NCBI GenBank assembly: GCA_964396895.1 | Contig: CAYNGJ010000023.1 | Span: 3,383 to 67,382 of the forward strand | Direction: 5' to 3' | DNA length: 64,000 nucleotides | Source: UBA2334 sp964396895 | GTDB taxonomy: Bacteria > Pseudomonadota > Gammaproteobacteria > Burkholderiales > Burkholderiaceae_C | Part shown: positions 17,479 through 26,482 of the stretch, one piece after another | Layout: every line of letters begins with the position of its first letter | How positions within the stretch are numbered: position 1 is the stretch's first letter | The notes under the pieces: generated by a model | Database searches by the model: none | Seen by the model: only the letters and a program-made list of their open reading frames with translations | What the model was told of the DNA's origin: nothing | Translations under genes and position numbers: made by a program

Positions 17479-18849
17479 ATGACCGATTCCCAAAAAAACC
17501 TCACCTTCAACGACCTGGAACGCTGGCTGAACGACCGGCGCGTGACCGAGGTCGAATGCCTGGTGCCCGACCTGACCGGCGTGGCCCGGGGCAAAATTTT
17601 GCCGCGCGGCAAGTTCACCGAAGACCGTGGCATGCGCCTGCCCCAGGCCATTGTGGGCATGGGCGTGACCGGCGAATTCCCGCAGAGCGGCCCCTACTAC
17701 GACGTGGTGGACCCCACCGACAAAGACATGCAGCTGCGGCCAGACCCCAGCACGGTGCGCATCGTGCCCTGGGCGACCGACCCCACGGCCCAGGTCATTC
17801 ACGACTGTTTTGACAACGCCGGCAAACTGGTGCCCTTTGCCCCGCGCAGCGTGCTGCGCCGGGTGTGCGAGTTGTACGAGGCCGAAGGCTTGGCCCCGGT
17901 GGTGGCGCCCGAGCTGGAGTTCTACCTGACCGCCCGCAACACCGACCCGAACACGCCGCTCAAACCCCCCATTGGCCGCAGTGGCCGGGCCGAAACCTCG
18001 CGCCAGGCCTACAGCATTGACGCGGTCAACGAGTTCGACCCGCTGTTTGAAGAAATCTACGACTACTGCGACAAGATGGAGCTGAACGTGGACACGCTGA
18101 TCCACGAAATTGGCGCAGGGCAAATGGAAATCAACTTCTTCCACGCCCACCCGCTGGGACTGGCCGACGAGGTGTTTTTCTTCAAGCGCACCGTGCGCGA
18201 AGCCGCGCTGCGCCACGACATGTACGCCACCTTCATGGCCAAACCCATCGCGGGCGAGCCCGGCAGCGCCATGCATGTGCACCAGAGCATCGTGGACAAG
18301 GCCACCGGCAAGAACATTTTCAGCAACGACGACGGCACAGCCTCCGAGGCCTTCTTCCACTACATCGGCGGCTTGCAGCGCTATGTGCCTGCTGCCATGG
18401 TGCTGGTGGCGCCCTACGTGAACAGCTACCGCCGCCTCTCCCGCCACACGGCCGCGCCCATCAACATCGAGTGGGGCTACGACAACCGCACCGTGGGCAT
18501 ACGCTCGCCCATCTCGTCGCCACAGGCGCGCCGGGTCGAAAACCGCGTGATCGGGGCCGACGCCAACCCCTACGTGGCCATGGCCATGACGCTGGCCTGC
18601 GGCTACCTGGGCATGAAGAAAAAAATCAAGCCCAAACCCGAAATGAAGGGCGACGCCTACCTGGCACCTTACTCGCTGCCCCGCAGTCTGGGCGAAGCGC
18701 TGGACTGGCTGCGCAAAGAGCCCGACCTGCACGAGGTGCTGGGCCACGAGTTCATCACCATCTACACCGAGATCAAGGAACTCGAGTTTGCCGAGTTCAT
18801 GAAGGTCATTTCCCCCTGGGAGCGCGAGCACCTGCTGCTGCACGTCTGA
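17479..18849 (+). CDS. puuA: Gamma-glutamylputrescine synthetase (glutamine synthetase family)
   Basis: 456 residues of glutamine synthetase fold. Visible are the beta-grasp N-terminal domain and catalytic segments PELEFYLT, GAGQMEINFFH, MHVHQSI and RTVGIRSP. PuuA ligates glutamate to putrescine with ATP. Placement between puuD and a putrescine aminotransferase and upstream of potFGHI supports this over a housekeeping GlnA, which would keep the adenylylation-loop tyrosine. The start is uncertain: ATG 17479 matches family N-termini, ATG 17443 is also in frame, and neither has a clear ribosome-binding site. Confidence 0.9.
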   Translation: MTDSQKNLTFNDLERWLNDRRVTEVECLVPDLTGVARGKILPRGKFTEDRGMRLPQAIVGMGVTGEFPQSGPYYDVVDPTDKDMQLRPDPSTVRIVPWATDPTAQVIHDCFDNAGKLVPFAPRSVLRRVCELYEAEGLAPVVAPELEFYLTARNTDPNTPLKPPIGRSGRAETSRQAYSIDAVNEFDPLFEEIYDYCDKMELNVDTLIHEIGAGQMEINFFHAHPLGLADEVFFFKRTVREAALRHDMYATFMAKPIAGEPGSAMHVHQSIVDKATGKNIFSNDDGTASEAFFHYIGGLQRYVPAAMVLVAPYVNSYRRLSRHTAAPINIEWGYDNRTVGIRSPISSPQARRVENRVIGADANPYVAMAMTLACGYLGMKKKIKPKPEMKGDAYLAPYSLPRSLGEALDWLRKEPDLHEVLGHEFITIYTEIKELEFAEFMKVISPWEREHLLLHV

Positions 18850-18875
18850 CGCACCCTGATCATGGGCATCCAGTG

Positions 18876-18950
18876 ATATATGGCAAAAATAAGAGCTTAA
18901 AAGCCATATAAATAAAGCGATACAAGGCAAAAATATGTCAAAAACTGCAA
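18876..18950 (-). repeat. Dispersed AT-rich repeat between puuA and spuC
   Basis: In reverse complement it reads TTGCCTTGTATCGCTTTATT then a TTAAGCTCTTATTTTTG arm, matching the core seen at 31049-31110 and 46400-46455. It fills most of the 120-bp gap; the spuC leader begins immediately after it. Confidence 0.6.
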
Positions 18951-18969
18951 GAAAGCGGCCTTGACCACC

Positions 18970-20397
18970 ATGGCCGACACCGCCCCCACCCCCCTGAGCA
19001 CGGCTGAGTTGCAGGCGCTGGACAGTGCCCACTTCATCCACCCCTTCACCGACCACGGCGACCTGGCCACGCGGGGTGCCCGCGTCATTGAGCGCGGGGA
19101 AGGCATTCATGTGTGGGACAGCGAAGGCCACCGCCTGCTGGATGCGATGAGCGGCCTGTGGTGCGTGAACGCCGGGTATGGCCGCCGTGAACTGGCCGAT
19201 GCCGCCCACGCCCAGATGATGAAGCTGCCGTTTTACAACAGCTTTTTCCAGACCACCACGGCACCGGCGGTGCAGCTCGCGGCCAAGCTGGCCAGTCTGG
19301 CGCCCACGGTGGCCGGGCGCGGCTTCCAGCACGTGTTTTTCAGCAGCAGCGGCAGCGAGAGCAACGACACCAATGTGCGCATGGTGCGCCGCTACTGGGA
19401 TTTGCTGGGTCAGCCGCAGCGCAAGGTCATCATCAGCCGACACAACGCCTACCACGGCAGCACCATCGCCGGGGCCTCGCTGGGCGGCATGAGCGGTATG
19501 CACGCCCAGGGCGACCTGCCCATTCCCTACATCACCCACATTGGCCAGCCCTGTGTGTGGGAAAGCGCCCGCCCCGGCGAGAGCGAGGCCCACTTCGGCG
19601 TGCGCAGCGCGCGCTGGCTGGAAGAAAAAATCTTGGCCATTGGCCCCGACAAGGTGGCTGCCTTCATTGCCGAACCGGTGCAAGGGGCGGGTGGCGTCAT
19701 CATCCCGCCGGCCACCTACTGGCCCGAGATCCAGCGCATTGTGGACAAGTACGGCATCTTGCTCATCAGCGACGAGGTCATTTGTGCCTTTGGTCGCCTG
19801 GGCCACTGGTTTGCCTGCGAAAAGTTCGGCTACCAGCCCGACCTCATCACCTTCGCCAAGGCCGTGACCAGCGGCTACGTGCCCCTGGGTGGCGTGATGG
19901 TGGGCGACCGCGTGGCCCAGGTGTTGATCGAGCGTGGCGGCGAGTTCAACCACGGCTACACCTACAGCGGCCACCCCGTGGCCTGCGCGGTGGCGCTGGC
20001 CAACATCGCGCTCATGGAGCGCGAGCAATTGCCCCAGCGCGTGAAAACCGACACCGGTCCCTACCTGGCACAGCGATATGCCGAACTGGCCCACCACCCG
20101 CTGGTGGGGGTGGCTGAATCGTGCGGCCTGATGGCCGGGCTCACGCTGGTCAAGTCCAAGCAGCGCGGTGCCGATGGCCGCATGACCCCCTTCCCAGACG
20201 CCCTCGCCGTGGGCATGAGGTGCCGCGCCCATTGCTGGGCCAACGGCCTGATCATGCGCGCCGTGGGCGACCGCATGATCATCGCCCCGCCGCTGACCAT
20301 GACGCGCGCCGACATCGACGAACTCATCCGCCTCATCCGCGTGGTGCTGGATTTGACGCTGGCCGAGTTGAAAGACCTGGGCCAGTGGTCTGACTGA
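18970..20397 (+). CDS. spuC: Putrescine:pyruvate aminotransferase (class III, PLP)
   Basis: 475 residues, class III aminotransferase. Substrate-loop SGLWCVNAGYGR, glycine-rich SSSGSESNDTN, PLP contact ISDEVICAFGR and Schiff-base lysine in TFAKAVTSGYVPLGG are visible. SpuC moves the amino group of putrescine (and related polyamines) to pyruvate, giving 4-aminobutanal. Other omega-amine:pyruvate transaminases look alike; context supports the polyamine role. A TTG at 18961 is in frame; ATG 18970 is preferred. Confidence 0.88.
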   Translation: MADTAPTPLSTAELQALDSAHFIHPFTDHGDLATRGARVIERGEGIHVWDSEGHRLLDAMSGLWCVNAGYGRRELADAAHAQMMKLPFYNSFFQTTTAPAVQLAAKLASLAPTVAGRGFQHVFFSSSGSESNDTNVRMVRRYWDLLGQPQRKVIISRHNAYHGSTIAGASLGGMSGMHAQGDLPIPYITHIGQPCVWESARPGESEAHFGVRSARWLEEKILAIGPDKVAAFIAEPVQGAGGVIIPPATYWPEIQRIVDKYGILLISDEVICAFGRLGHWFACEKFGYQPDLITFAKAVTSGYVPLGGVMVGDRVAQVLIERGGEFNHGYTYSGHPVACAVALANIALMEREQLPQRVKTDTGPYLAQRYAELAHHPLVGVAESCGLMAGLTLVKSKQRGADGRMTPFPDALAVGMRCRAHCWANGLIMRAVGDRMIIAPPLTMTRADIDELIRLIRVVLDLTLAELKDLGQWSD

Positions 20398-20466
20398 GGT
20401 GGCCCGTGCGCGGTTCGCCAAAGGGGTTGACTACAATCTTTTGGGTCTGAAACTTGCGTGCGCTCT

Positions 20467-20534
20467 GGCCTGATCCGGCCCCAGGCGGCGCGAGGACCCG
20501 AGATGGGCGGCGGCGCCACCTGGCTGTGCCGCCC
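20467..20534 (+). ncRNA. Candidate structured 5' leader of potF (pseudoknot-capable)
   Basis: Three helices can be drawn. (1) GGCC 20467-20470 with GGCC 20477-20480. (2) CCAGG-GGCGC (20481-20491) with GCGCC-CCTGG (20513-20523): 10 pairs around one C-A mismatch. (3) GGGCGGC (20505-20511) with GCCGCCC (20528-20534). Helix 3 starts inside the loop of helix 2 and closes beyond it, an H-type pseudoknot layout. The structure ends 39 bases before the potF ATG. I cannot assign it to a known riboswitch class; the high GC content makes chance helices possible. Confidence 0.35.
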
Positions 20535-20573
20535 ACTCACCCGTTTTGTTCATTGTCTGGAGTGACACGCACC

Positions 20574-21737
20574 ATGAAGAAGCAAGTTTTGGTTTTGGCC
20601 GTCACGGCTGCCCTGTTGGCCGCCTGTGGCAAAAAAGATGAACCCGCTCCGGTGGCAGCACCCGCGCCTGCCCCCGTGGCTGCTGCACCCGCCGCACCGC
20701 CGGCCGAAGAGAAGGTGCTGAACGTCTACAACTGGCCCGACTACATCCCCGAGGGCATGGTGGCCGCGTTCGAGAAAGAAACCGGCATCAAGGTCAACTA
20801 CGACACCTTTGAAACCAACGAAGCCCTGCACGCCAAGCTGGTGGCGGGCAACACGGGCTACGACATCGTGGTGCCCGGTGTGGTGTTTGCCAAACCGCAA
20901 ATCGAAGGTGGCCTGTACCAGCCCCTGGACAAGGCCAAGCTGGCCAACCTGAAGAACCTGGACCCCGCCGTGATGCAGGTGCTCTCCAAGGCCGACCCCG
21001 ACAACAAGCACCTGGTGCCCTGGGCCTGGAGCTTCACCACCGTGGGCATCAACAAGACCAAGGTTGAAAAAGCCCTCAAAGGCATGGCCATGCCTGAAAA
21101 CGCGTGGGACTTGGTGTTCAAGCCCGAGTACACGGCCAAGCTGAAGTCCTGTGGCATTGCCTACCTCGACTCGCCCACCGAAATCCTGCCCGTGGCGCTG
21201 CACTACGTCGGCAAAGACGCCTACAGCAACAACCCCGACGACTACAAGGCCGCCACCGACATGCTGGCCAAGGTGCGCAAGGACATCCGCATGTTCAGCT
21301 CCACCATGATCGACGACGTGGCCGGGGGCAAGGCCTGTGCCGTCATCGGTTGGGCGGGCGACATCAACATTGCTGCGGCGCGCGCTGTCGAGAACAAGAG
21401 CAAGGACGTGATCGAGGCCTTGCTGCCTTCCAGCGGTGCCACCGCGTTCTTTGACACCATGGCCATCACCAAAGACGCCAAGCACCCACAAAACGCGCAC
21501 GCCTTCATCGACTTTTTCCTGCGCCCCGAAAACGCTGCGGCCATGGCCAACGACATGACCTACAACAGCGGCAACCTGGCGGCCAAGGACCAGATCAAGC
21601 CTGAAATCGCTGGCAACAAGTCCATCTTTGTGGACGCCGAGTACATGACCGGCAAGATGATTCCGCCCGGCAGCTTCACCAACGAGGCCCGCGAGGCCAT
21701 GGCCAACGCCTACAACCGCTTCAAGCAAGGCAAGTAA
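20574..21737 (+). CDS. potF: Spermidine/putrescine ABC transporter substrate-binding lipoprotein
   Basis: 387 residues. A lipoprotein signal (VTAALLAAC, Cys about 18) and an Ala/Pro linker precede the type II binding protein starting LNVYNWPDYIPEGM, the characteristic PotD/PotF opening. It captures putrescine or spermidine in the periplasm for PotGHI. Tethering by lipid modification with a proline/alanine spacer differs from soluble E. coli PotF. An apparent terminator/attenuator follows at 21762-21807, commonly used to make more binding protein than permease. Confidence 0.93.
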   Translation: MKKQVLVLAVTAALLAACGKKDEPAPVAAPAPAPVAAAPAAPPAEEKVLNVYNWPDYIPEGMVAAFEKETGIKVNYDTFETNEALHAKLVAGNTGYDIVVPGVVFAKPQIEGGLYQPLDKAKLANLKNLDPAVMQVLSKADPDNKHLVPWAWSFTTVGINKTKVEKALKGMAMPENAWDLVFKPEYTAKLKSCGIAYLDSPTEILPVALHYVGKDAYSNNPDDYKAATDMLAKVRKDIRMFSSTMIDDVAGGKACAVIGWAGDINIAAARAVENKSKDVIEALLPSSGATAFFDTMAITKDAKHPQNAHAFIDFFLRPENAAAMANDMTYNSGNLAAKDQIKPEIAGNKSIFVDAEYMTGKMIPPGSFTNEAREAMANAYNRFKQGK

Positions 21738-21761
21738 GCCGGTTTCACCCGCTGAACGCTG

Positions 21762-21807
21762 GGGCTGTTTATCGCGCACGTCAGAGCGCCGGTGAACAGC
21801 CCTTTTT
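21762..21807 (+). terminator. Intercistronic hairpin between potF and potG
   Basis: GGGCTGTT (21762-21769) pairs with AACAGCCC (21795-21802), with an inner GCGC/GCGC helix, followed by TTTTTC. It looks like a rho-independent terminator, probably partial because potGHI continue in the same direction. Confidence 0.75.
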
Positions 21808-21842
21808 CATTGTGCGTGTGCAGACAAGAATGAGGGCCCCCG

Positions 21843-22970
21843 ATGGCTGATCCCACCCCCCCCAACCCCGCAACCCCCGCCAACCCCGACGGCTACCTGG
21901 TGACCGAGAGACTGGTCAAGCGCTTTGACGAAGCCCTGGCCGTTGATGAGGTGTCGCTGTCCATCCGAAAGGGGGAGATTTTTGCGCTGCTGGGCAGCTC
22001 GGGTTGTGGCAAGTCCACGCTGCTGCGCATGTTGGCGGGGTTTGAAAAACCCACCTCGGGGCGGATTTTGCTGGGTGGCCAGGACGTGGCCGGTCTGCCC
22101 CCCTACGAGCGCCCGGTGAACATGATGTTCCAGAGTTATGCGCTGTTCCCGCACCTGGACATCTGGGAAAACGTGGCCTTTGGCCTGAAACGCGAGGGCT
22201 TGCCCAAGGCCGAGATTGTCCAGCGCGTGGACGAAATGCTGGCCCTGGTGCAACTCACGCCCTACGCCAAACGCAAGCCGCACCAGCTCTCGGGCGGGCA
22301 GCAACAGCGCGTGGCGCTGGCGCGCAGCCTGGTGAAAAAGCCCAAGCTGCTGTTGCTGGACGAGCCCCTGGGCGCGCTGGACAAAAAGCTGCGGGAGCAG
22401 ACGCAGTTTGAGCTGGTCAACATCATTGAAAAAGTGGGGGTGACCTGCGTCATGGTCACGCACGACCAGGAAGAGGCCATGACCATGGCCGGTCGCATCG
22501 CCGTCATGAGCAAGGGGCGTGTGCTGCAGGTGGGCACACCGCAACAGGTGTACGAGTACCCCGCCAACCGCTTTGTGGCCGACTTCATTGGCAACGTCAA
22601 CCTGTTTAACGGCACGCTGAGCGTGGACGAGACCGACCGTTGCGCCGTCGCCTGCGAACTGGGCGAGGTGCAGGTGGGCCACAGCATTTCGGGCACGTTG
22701 GGCATGAAGGTGTCGGTGGCCGTGCGCCCCGAGAAGCTGGAGATCAGCAAAACCCGCCCCACCGATGTGCCCGCCAACCTCTTCACCGGCCAGGTGAAGG
22801 AAATTGCCTACTTCGGCTCCTACAACACCTACATCGTGGCCACGCCCAGCGGCCAGCGCGTCAAGATCACCGAGGCCAACACCTCGCGCCAGGACCTGTC
22901 CGACATCACCTGGGAAGACAACGTGTTTTTCTGGTGGGACGACAACGCCGGCGTGGTGCTGCGCGACTGA
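21843..22970 (+). CDS. potG: Polyamine ABC transporter ATP-binding protein
   Basis: 375 residues. Walker A GSSGCGKST (51-59), signature LSGGQQQRVALAR, Walker B LLLLDEPLGALD, switch His in VTHDQEEA, and a C-terminal TOBE domain (about 290-370). It powers uptake through PotH/PotI. The gap to potH is 15 bp with GGGAGGACC near the potH ATG, so these two are tightly coupled. Confidence 0.95.
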   Translation: MADPTPPNPATPANPDGYLVTERLVKRFDEALAVDEVSLSIRKGEIFALLGSSGCGKSTLLRMLAGFEKPTSGRILLGGQDVAGLPPYERPVNMMFQSYALFPHLDIWENVAFGLKREGLPKAEIVQRVDEMLALVQLTPYAKRKPHQLSGGQQQRVALARSLVKKPKLLLLDEPLGALDKKLREQTQFELVNIIEKVGVTCVMVTHDQEEAMTMAGRIAVMSKGRVLQVGTPQQVYEYPANRFVADFIGNVNLFNGTLSVDETDRCAVACELGEVQVGHSISGTLGMKVSVAVRPEKLEISKTRPTDVPANLFTGQVKEIAYFGSYNTYIVATPSGQRVKITEANTSRQDLSDITWEDNVFFWWDDNAGVVLRD

Positions 22971-22985
22971 ACGGGAGGACCGAGC

Positions 22986-23903
22986 ATGGCCATGTTTTCC
23001 GCTTCCGCGCCGGGCAGGCGTTTTGTCATCGGGGTGCCGTTTGCCTGGTTGGGCGTGTTTTTTCTGTTGCCATTCCTGATCCTGCTCTACATCAGCTTTG
23101 TGGACATGGGCAACGACATTCACCCGTTCAAGCCCCTGTGGGACGCGCAGGCCGGTGTGCTGCACCTCAAGTACGAGAACTACACCAGCATCTTCCGCTC
23201 GGGGGAAGACGGCGCGCTGTTCAACACCCTGTATGTCGAGGCCTACGGGCGCGCCATTGCCTATGCCTTTGTCACCGCCGTGCTGTGCCTGGTGGTGGGC
23301 TACCCGTTTGCCTATTTCATTGCGCGTTCACCGGCCAGCGTTCGCCCGGCCCTGTTGCTGATGGTGATGTTGCCCTTCTGGACCTCGCTGCTGCTGCGCG
23401 TGTACGCGTGGAAGGGCATCTTGGCCGACCAGGGGGTGTTGAACCGCTTCTTCATGACCCTGGGCCTGACGGTCGAGCCCATCCAGATGCTCTACACCGA
23501 CGTGTCCATGCTGGTGGGCATGACCTATGTGTACCTGCCCTTCATGGTGCTGCCGCTGTACGCCAACCTGGTCAAGCTGGATGTGCGCCTGCTGGAGGCC
23601 GCTCACGACCTGGGCACCACGCCGTTCAAGGCGTTTTGGCTCATCACCGTGCCGCTGTCGCGCGCGGGCATCGTGGCGGGCTTCATGCTGGTGTTCATTC
23701 CGGCGGTGGGTGAGTTTGTCATTCCCAGCCTGCTGGGCGGGCCCGAGAACCTCATGATCGGGCGCGTGGTGTGGGACGAAATGTTCACCAGCAACAACTG
23801 GCCACGCGCCACCGCGCTGGCCGTGGTCATGATTGCCCTCATCGTGGTGCCGCTGGCGCTGTACTACCGCTTCAGCGACGGCGCGCAGCGCACCACCGAT
23901 TGA
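22986..23903 (+). CDS. potH: Polyamine ABC transporter permease
   Basis: 305 residues with six predicted transmembrane helices. The EAA-loop region that contacts the ATPase is visible as LEAAHDLGTTPFKAFWLITV. A long periplasmic loop follows the first helix (VDMGNDIHPFKPL...). Forms the channel with PotI. Confidence 0.95.
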   Translation: MAMFSASAPGRRFVIGVPFAWLGVFFLLPFLILLYISFVDMGNDIHPFKPLWDAQAGVLHLKYENYTSIFRSGEDGALFNTLYVEAYGRAIAYAFVTAVLCLVVGYPFAYFIARSPASVRPALLLMVMLPFWTSLLLRVYAWKGILADQGVLNRFFMTLGLTVEPIQMLYTDVSMLVGMTYVYLPFMVLPLYANLVKLDVRLLEAAHDLGTTPFKAFWLITVPLSRAGIVAGFMLVFIPAVGEFVIPSLLGGPENLMIGRVVWDEMFTSNNWPRATALAVVMIALIVVPLALYYRFSDGAQRTTD

Positions 23904-23915
23904 GTGAAGTGAAAT

Positions 23916-23963
23916 TGATAGCTGACAGTGACGTGAATAAAGCGCTGAAAGAGGTTTTGACAT
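23916..23963 (-). repeat. Dispersed AT-rich repeat between potH and potI
   Basis: In reverse complement AAACCTCTTTCAGCGCTTTA leads to a GTCAGCTATCAATTTC arm. It occupies almost the whole 58-bp gap and touches the potI ATG, so it supplies the potI ribosome-binding region (GAAAGAGG). Confidence 0.65.
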
Positions 23964-24825
23964 GAAATTGTGGTTGACCAAACACCTCAGCAAGCTCTGG
24001 CTGGTGGTGGTGTTCCTGTTTTTGTACCTGCCGCTGCTGTTCATGGTGGTGTTCAGCTTCAACAGCACCCGCCAGGACGCGCGTTTCACCGGTTTCTCGC
24101 TGCGCTGGTACGAGGCGCTGGCCAACGATTCCAAAATCGTGGACGGCTTTTTGCTCTCGCTGCAGGTGGCAGCCATCACGGGCGTGCTGTCGGCCGTGCT
24201 GGCCACGTTTGCCGCGTTTGTGCTGGTGCGCTACCGCCGGTTTGTGGGGCGCACCCTGTTCTCGGGCATGGTGAATGCGCCGCTGGTCATGCCCGAGGTC
24301 ATCATTGGCCTGTCGCTGCTGCTGCTGATGGTGGGGGTGCAAAACGCCTTTGGCTGGCCCGAGCGCGGCATGCTGACCATCATCCTGGGCCACACCTTGC
24401 TGGGCATGGCCTACGGCGTGGTGGTCATCCAGAGCCGGTTGCTGGAAATGGACCGCGCCATTGAAGAGGCGGCCATGGACCTGGGGGCCCGGCCCGCCCA
24501 GGTGTTCTTCCTGGTCACCTTGCCCAACATCTTTCAGGCCATATTGGCGGCGTTTCTGCTGGCCTTCACCCTGAGTTTTGACGACGTGGTGATTGCGGAG
24601 TTTTTGTCTGGCCCCGGCGTCAGCACGCTGCCCCAGGTCATCTTTGGGTACGCCCGCCGGGGCATCAACCCCACCATTTATGCGGCGGCCACCCTGCTCA
24701 TCCTCACCGTGACCGTGGTGGTGGTGGGCTACGCCGTCTGGGTGGCGCGGCAAACCCGCCAGCGCGAACGCGAAATGGCCGCCGCCGTGCGCATGGAAAC
24801 CGTGGGGCCAGTCTCTCAGCCCTGA
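23962..24825 (+). CDS. potI: Polyamine ABC transporter permease
   Basis: 287 residues with six predicted transmembrane helices and the EAA loop IEEAAMDLGARPAQVFFLVT. It pairs with PotH. The start codon directly follows the AT-rich repeat, whose GAAAGAGG acts as the apparent ribosome-binding site. Confidence 0.95.
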   Translation: MKLWLTKHLSKLWLVVVFLFLYLPLLFMVVFSFNSTRQDARFTGFSLRWYEALANDSKIVDGFLLSLQVAAITGVLSAVLATFAAFVLVRYRRFVGRTLFSGMVNAPLVMPEVIIGLSLLLLMVGVQNAFGWPERGMLTIILGHTLLGMAYGVVVIQSRLLEMDRAIEEAAMDLGARPAQVFFLVTLPNIFQAILAAFLLAFTLSFDDVVIAEFLSGPGVSTLPQVIFGYARRGINPTIYAAATLLILTVTVVVVGYAVWVARQTRQREREMAAAVRMETVGPVSQP

Positions 24826-24915
24826 CGGGTGTCACGCCACACCGGACGGGTTCATCTGCCGTTCAATGGTGGCCCCTAAGATCAGGCGTTCCATTTTTCC
24901 TGCGCAGGCTCCACC

Positions 24916-25869
24916 TTGAACTTCTCCGATCTGGTTGACGACCCCGAGAGCAGCACCCACACCCCCCAGGAGCGCCTGGACGCGGCACGGCGCAGCACCT
25001 GGGTCAGCGTGGTGGTGAACCTGTGCCTGACGGTGTTGCAAATCACCGCCGGGGTGTTCTCCAAGTCCCAGGCGCTGATCGCCGACGGCATCCACACCCT
25101 GTCTGACCTGGTGGCCGACTTTGTGGTGCTGCTGGCCAGCCACCATGCCGGCAAGGACGCAGACGAAGGCCACCCTTACGGCCACCACCGCTATGAGACC
25201 GCCGCCTCTCTGGTGCTGGGGCTGCTGTTGCTGGCGGTGGGGGTGGGCATGTTGTGGGCGGCCGTGCTCAAGCTGCAGTCGCCCGAGGCCATTCCCGAGG
25301 TGCACTCCCTGGCGCTGTGGGTGGCCGGCGGGGCGCTGGTGTCCAAGGAACTGTTGTTTCGCTACATGCTGGCGGTGGCCAAGCGGGTCAAGTCCAGCAT
25401 GCTGGTGGCCAATGCTTGGCATGCGCGGTCCGACGCCGCGTCGTCCCTGGTGGTGGGGGTGGGCATTTTGGGCAACTTGCTGGGCTACCCCATTCTGGAC
25501 CCCATCGCCGCACTGGTGGTGGGGCTGATGGTCACCAAAATGGGCTGGGGCTTTGGCTGGGATGCCTTGCACGACCTGATGGACAGGGCCGTGGACGAAG
25601 CAGAGGTGGCCGCCATCCGCCAGACCCTGCTGGGCACACCCGGGGTGATGGGCGTGCACGACGTGCGCACGCGCAAGATGGGCGACATGATCGTGGTCGA
25701 TGCCCACTTGGAGGTGGATGCCGCCCAGACCGTGGAGGCGGGCCACGACATTTCCGTGGACGCGCGCGACCGTGTGCTGCAACGCCACCGCGTGCTCAGC
25801 CTCATGACCCACCTGGACCCCTGGAAAAAACCCGACCTGGACCACGAACCGGTCAGGGCCGCAGGCTGA
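24916..25869 (+). CDS. Cation diffusion facilitator metal efflux transporter
   Basis: 317 residues: six predicted transmembrane helices and a C-terminal cytoplasmic metallochaperone-like domain. Metal-site residues are visible in ALIADGIHTLSDL and the later HARSDAASSL (D/H sets), with a HPYGHHRYE loop. Substrates of the family are Zn, Fe, Co, Mn; specificity is not assigned. The start is a TTG at 24916 with AGG 8 bases upstream; an in-frame stop at 24877 leaves no ATG option near the conserved N-terminus. Confidence 0.88.
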   Translation: MNFSDLVDDPESSTHTPQERLDAARRSTWVSVVVNLCLTVLQITAGVFSKSQALIADGIHTLSDLVADFVVLLASHHAGKDADEGHPYGHHRYETAASLVLGLLLLAVGVGMLWAAVLKLQSPEAIPEVHSLALWVAGGALVSKELLFRYMLAVAKRVKSSMLVANAWHARSDAASSLVVGVGILGNLLGYPILDPIAALVVGLMVTKMGWGFGWDALHDLMDRAVDEAEVAAIRQTLLGTPGVMGVHDVRTRKMGDMIVVDAHLEVDAAQTVEAGHDISVDARDRVLQRHRVLSLMTHLDPWKKPDLDHEPVRAAG

Positions 25870-25975
25870 AGCCGTGGCCGCCTGGTTGCAGCTTGTCCCT
25901 TTGAACGCGGTCGTGTGCCAGGTGCTGGACGCCGCCGAGGTTAGCGCCCGCTTGCGAGGCTGAGCCGACGGGTCT

Positions 25976-26362
25976 TCAACCGAAGCGGGCGCGCAGGTAG
26001 TTGATGATGGCCGTCGAGTCTTGCAGCCATTGGGTGGCGCCGCTGGCATCGACCATGCGCAGGCAGGGCACTTGGGTGGCGCCGCTGCCTTGTTGCAGGG
26101 CTTCGCGGTGGGCAGCGTCGTGTTGGGCATCGCGCTTTTCAATGGGCAGCGACAGTCGCCGCATTTCTTGGCGAACCTTGATGCAAAACGGGCAGGTGTT
26201 GAACTGGTACAGCGCCAGCGCCTGGCATTGGCGGTCCACGGCCTGTTGTTGCTCGGGCGGGCGCACCACGCCGGTGGGGCGGGTGGCCCACTCCTTCAAC
26301 AGCATGAACGGCCCCAGGACGATGCGCAGGACTTTGAAGAAGCTTCGGATGACGGGTTTCAT
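25976..26362 (-). CDS. Glutaredoxin-like protein with N-terminal extension
   Basis: 128 residues. Residues about 48-128 form a thioredoxin-fold/GST-N-like domain with active site CPFC (57-60) and a cis-proline in TQVPCLRM. The first 25 residues (VIRSFFKVLRIVLGPFMLLKEW) are amphipathic to hydrophobic and may associate with membrane. Probably a glutathione-linked thiol reductase. Convergent with the cation transporter gene. Confidence 0.85.
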   Translation of the reverse strand: MKPVIRSFFKVLRIVLGPFMLLKEWATRPTGVVRPPEQQQAVDRQCQALALYQFNTCPFCIKVRQEMRRLSLPIEKRDAQHDAAHREALQQGSGATQVPCLRMVDASGATQWLQDSTAIINYLRARFG

Positions 26363-26482
26363 GGCGGTGGGGATGGTGGGCGGGTCAAAGGGGTGTGGCG
26401 GGGCGGGGTGCCCGGTGCGCCGCGATCATAGGGGTAGGGCGGGGCTGCGTGTGGCGGCCAACCCTGTTGTTGGCCTGCCCCA

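Noticed and set aside
17356..20421. A 1021-codon open frame on the minus strand opposite puuA and spuC
   Set aside because: Antisense to clear genes with strong motifs; its composition (Gly/His/Val-rich) is the usual mirror of GC-rich coding sequence.
20427..20455. TTGACT with AAACTT at 17-bp spacing as potF promoter
   Set aside because: The -10 match is poor; alternative TACAAT has no -35. Not reported as a feature.
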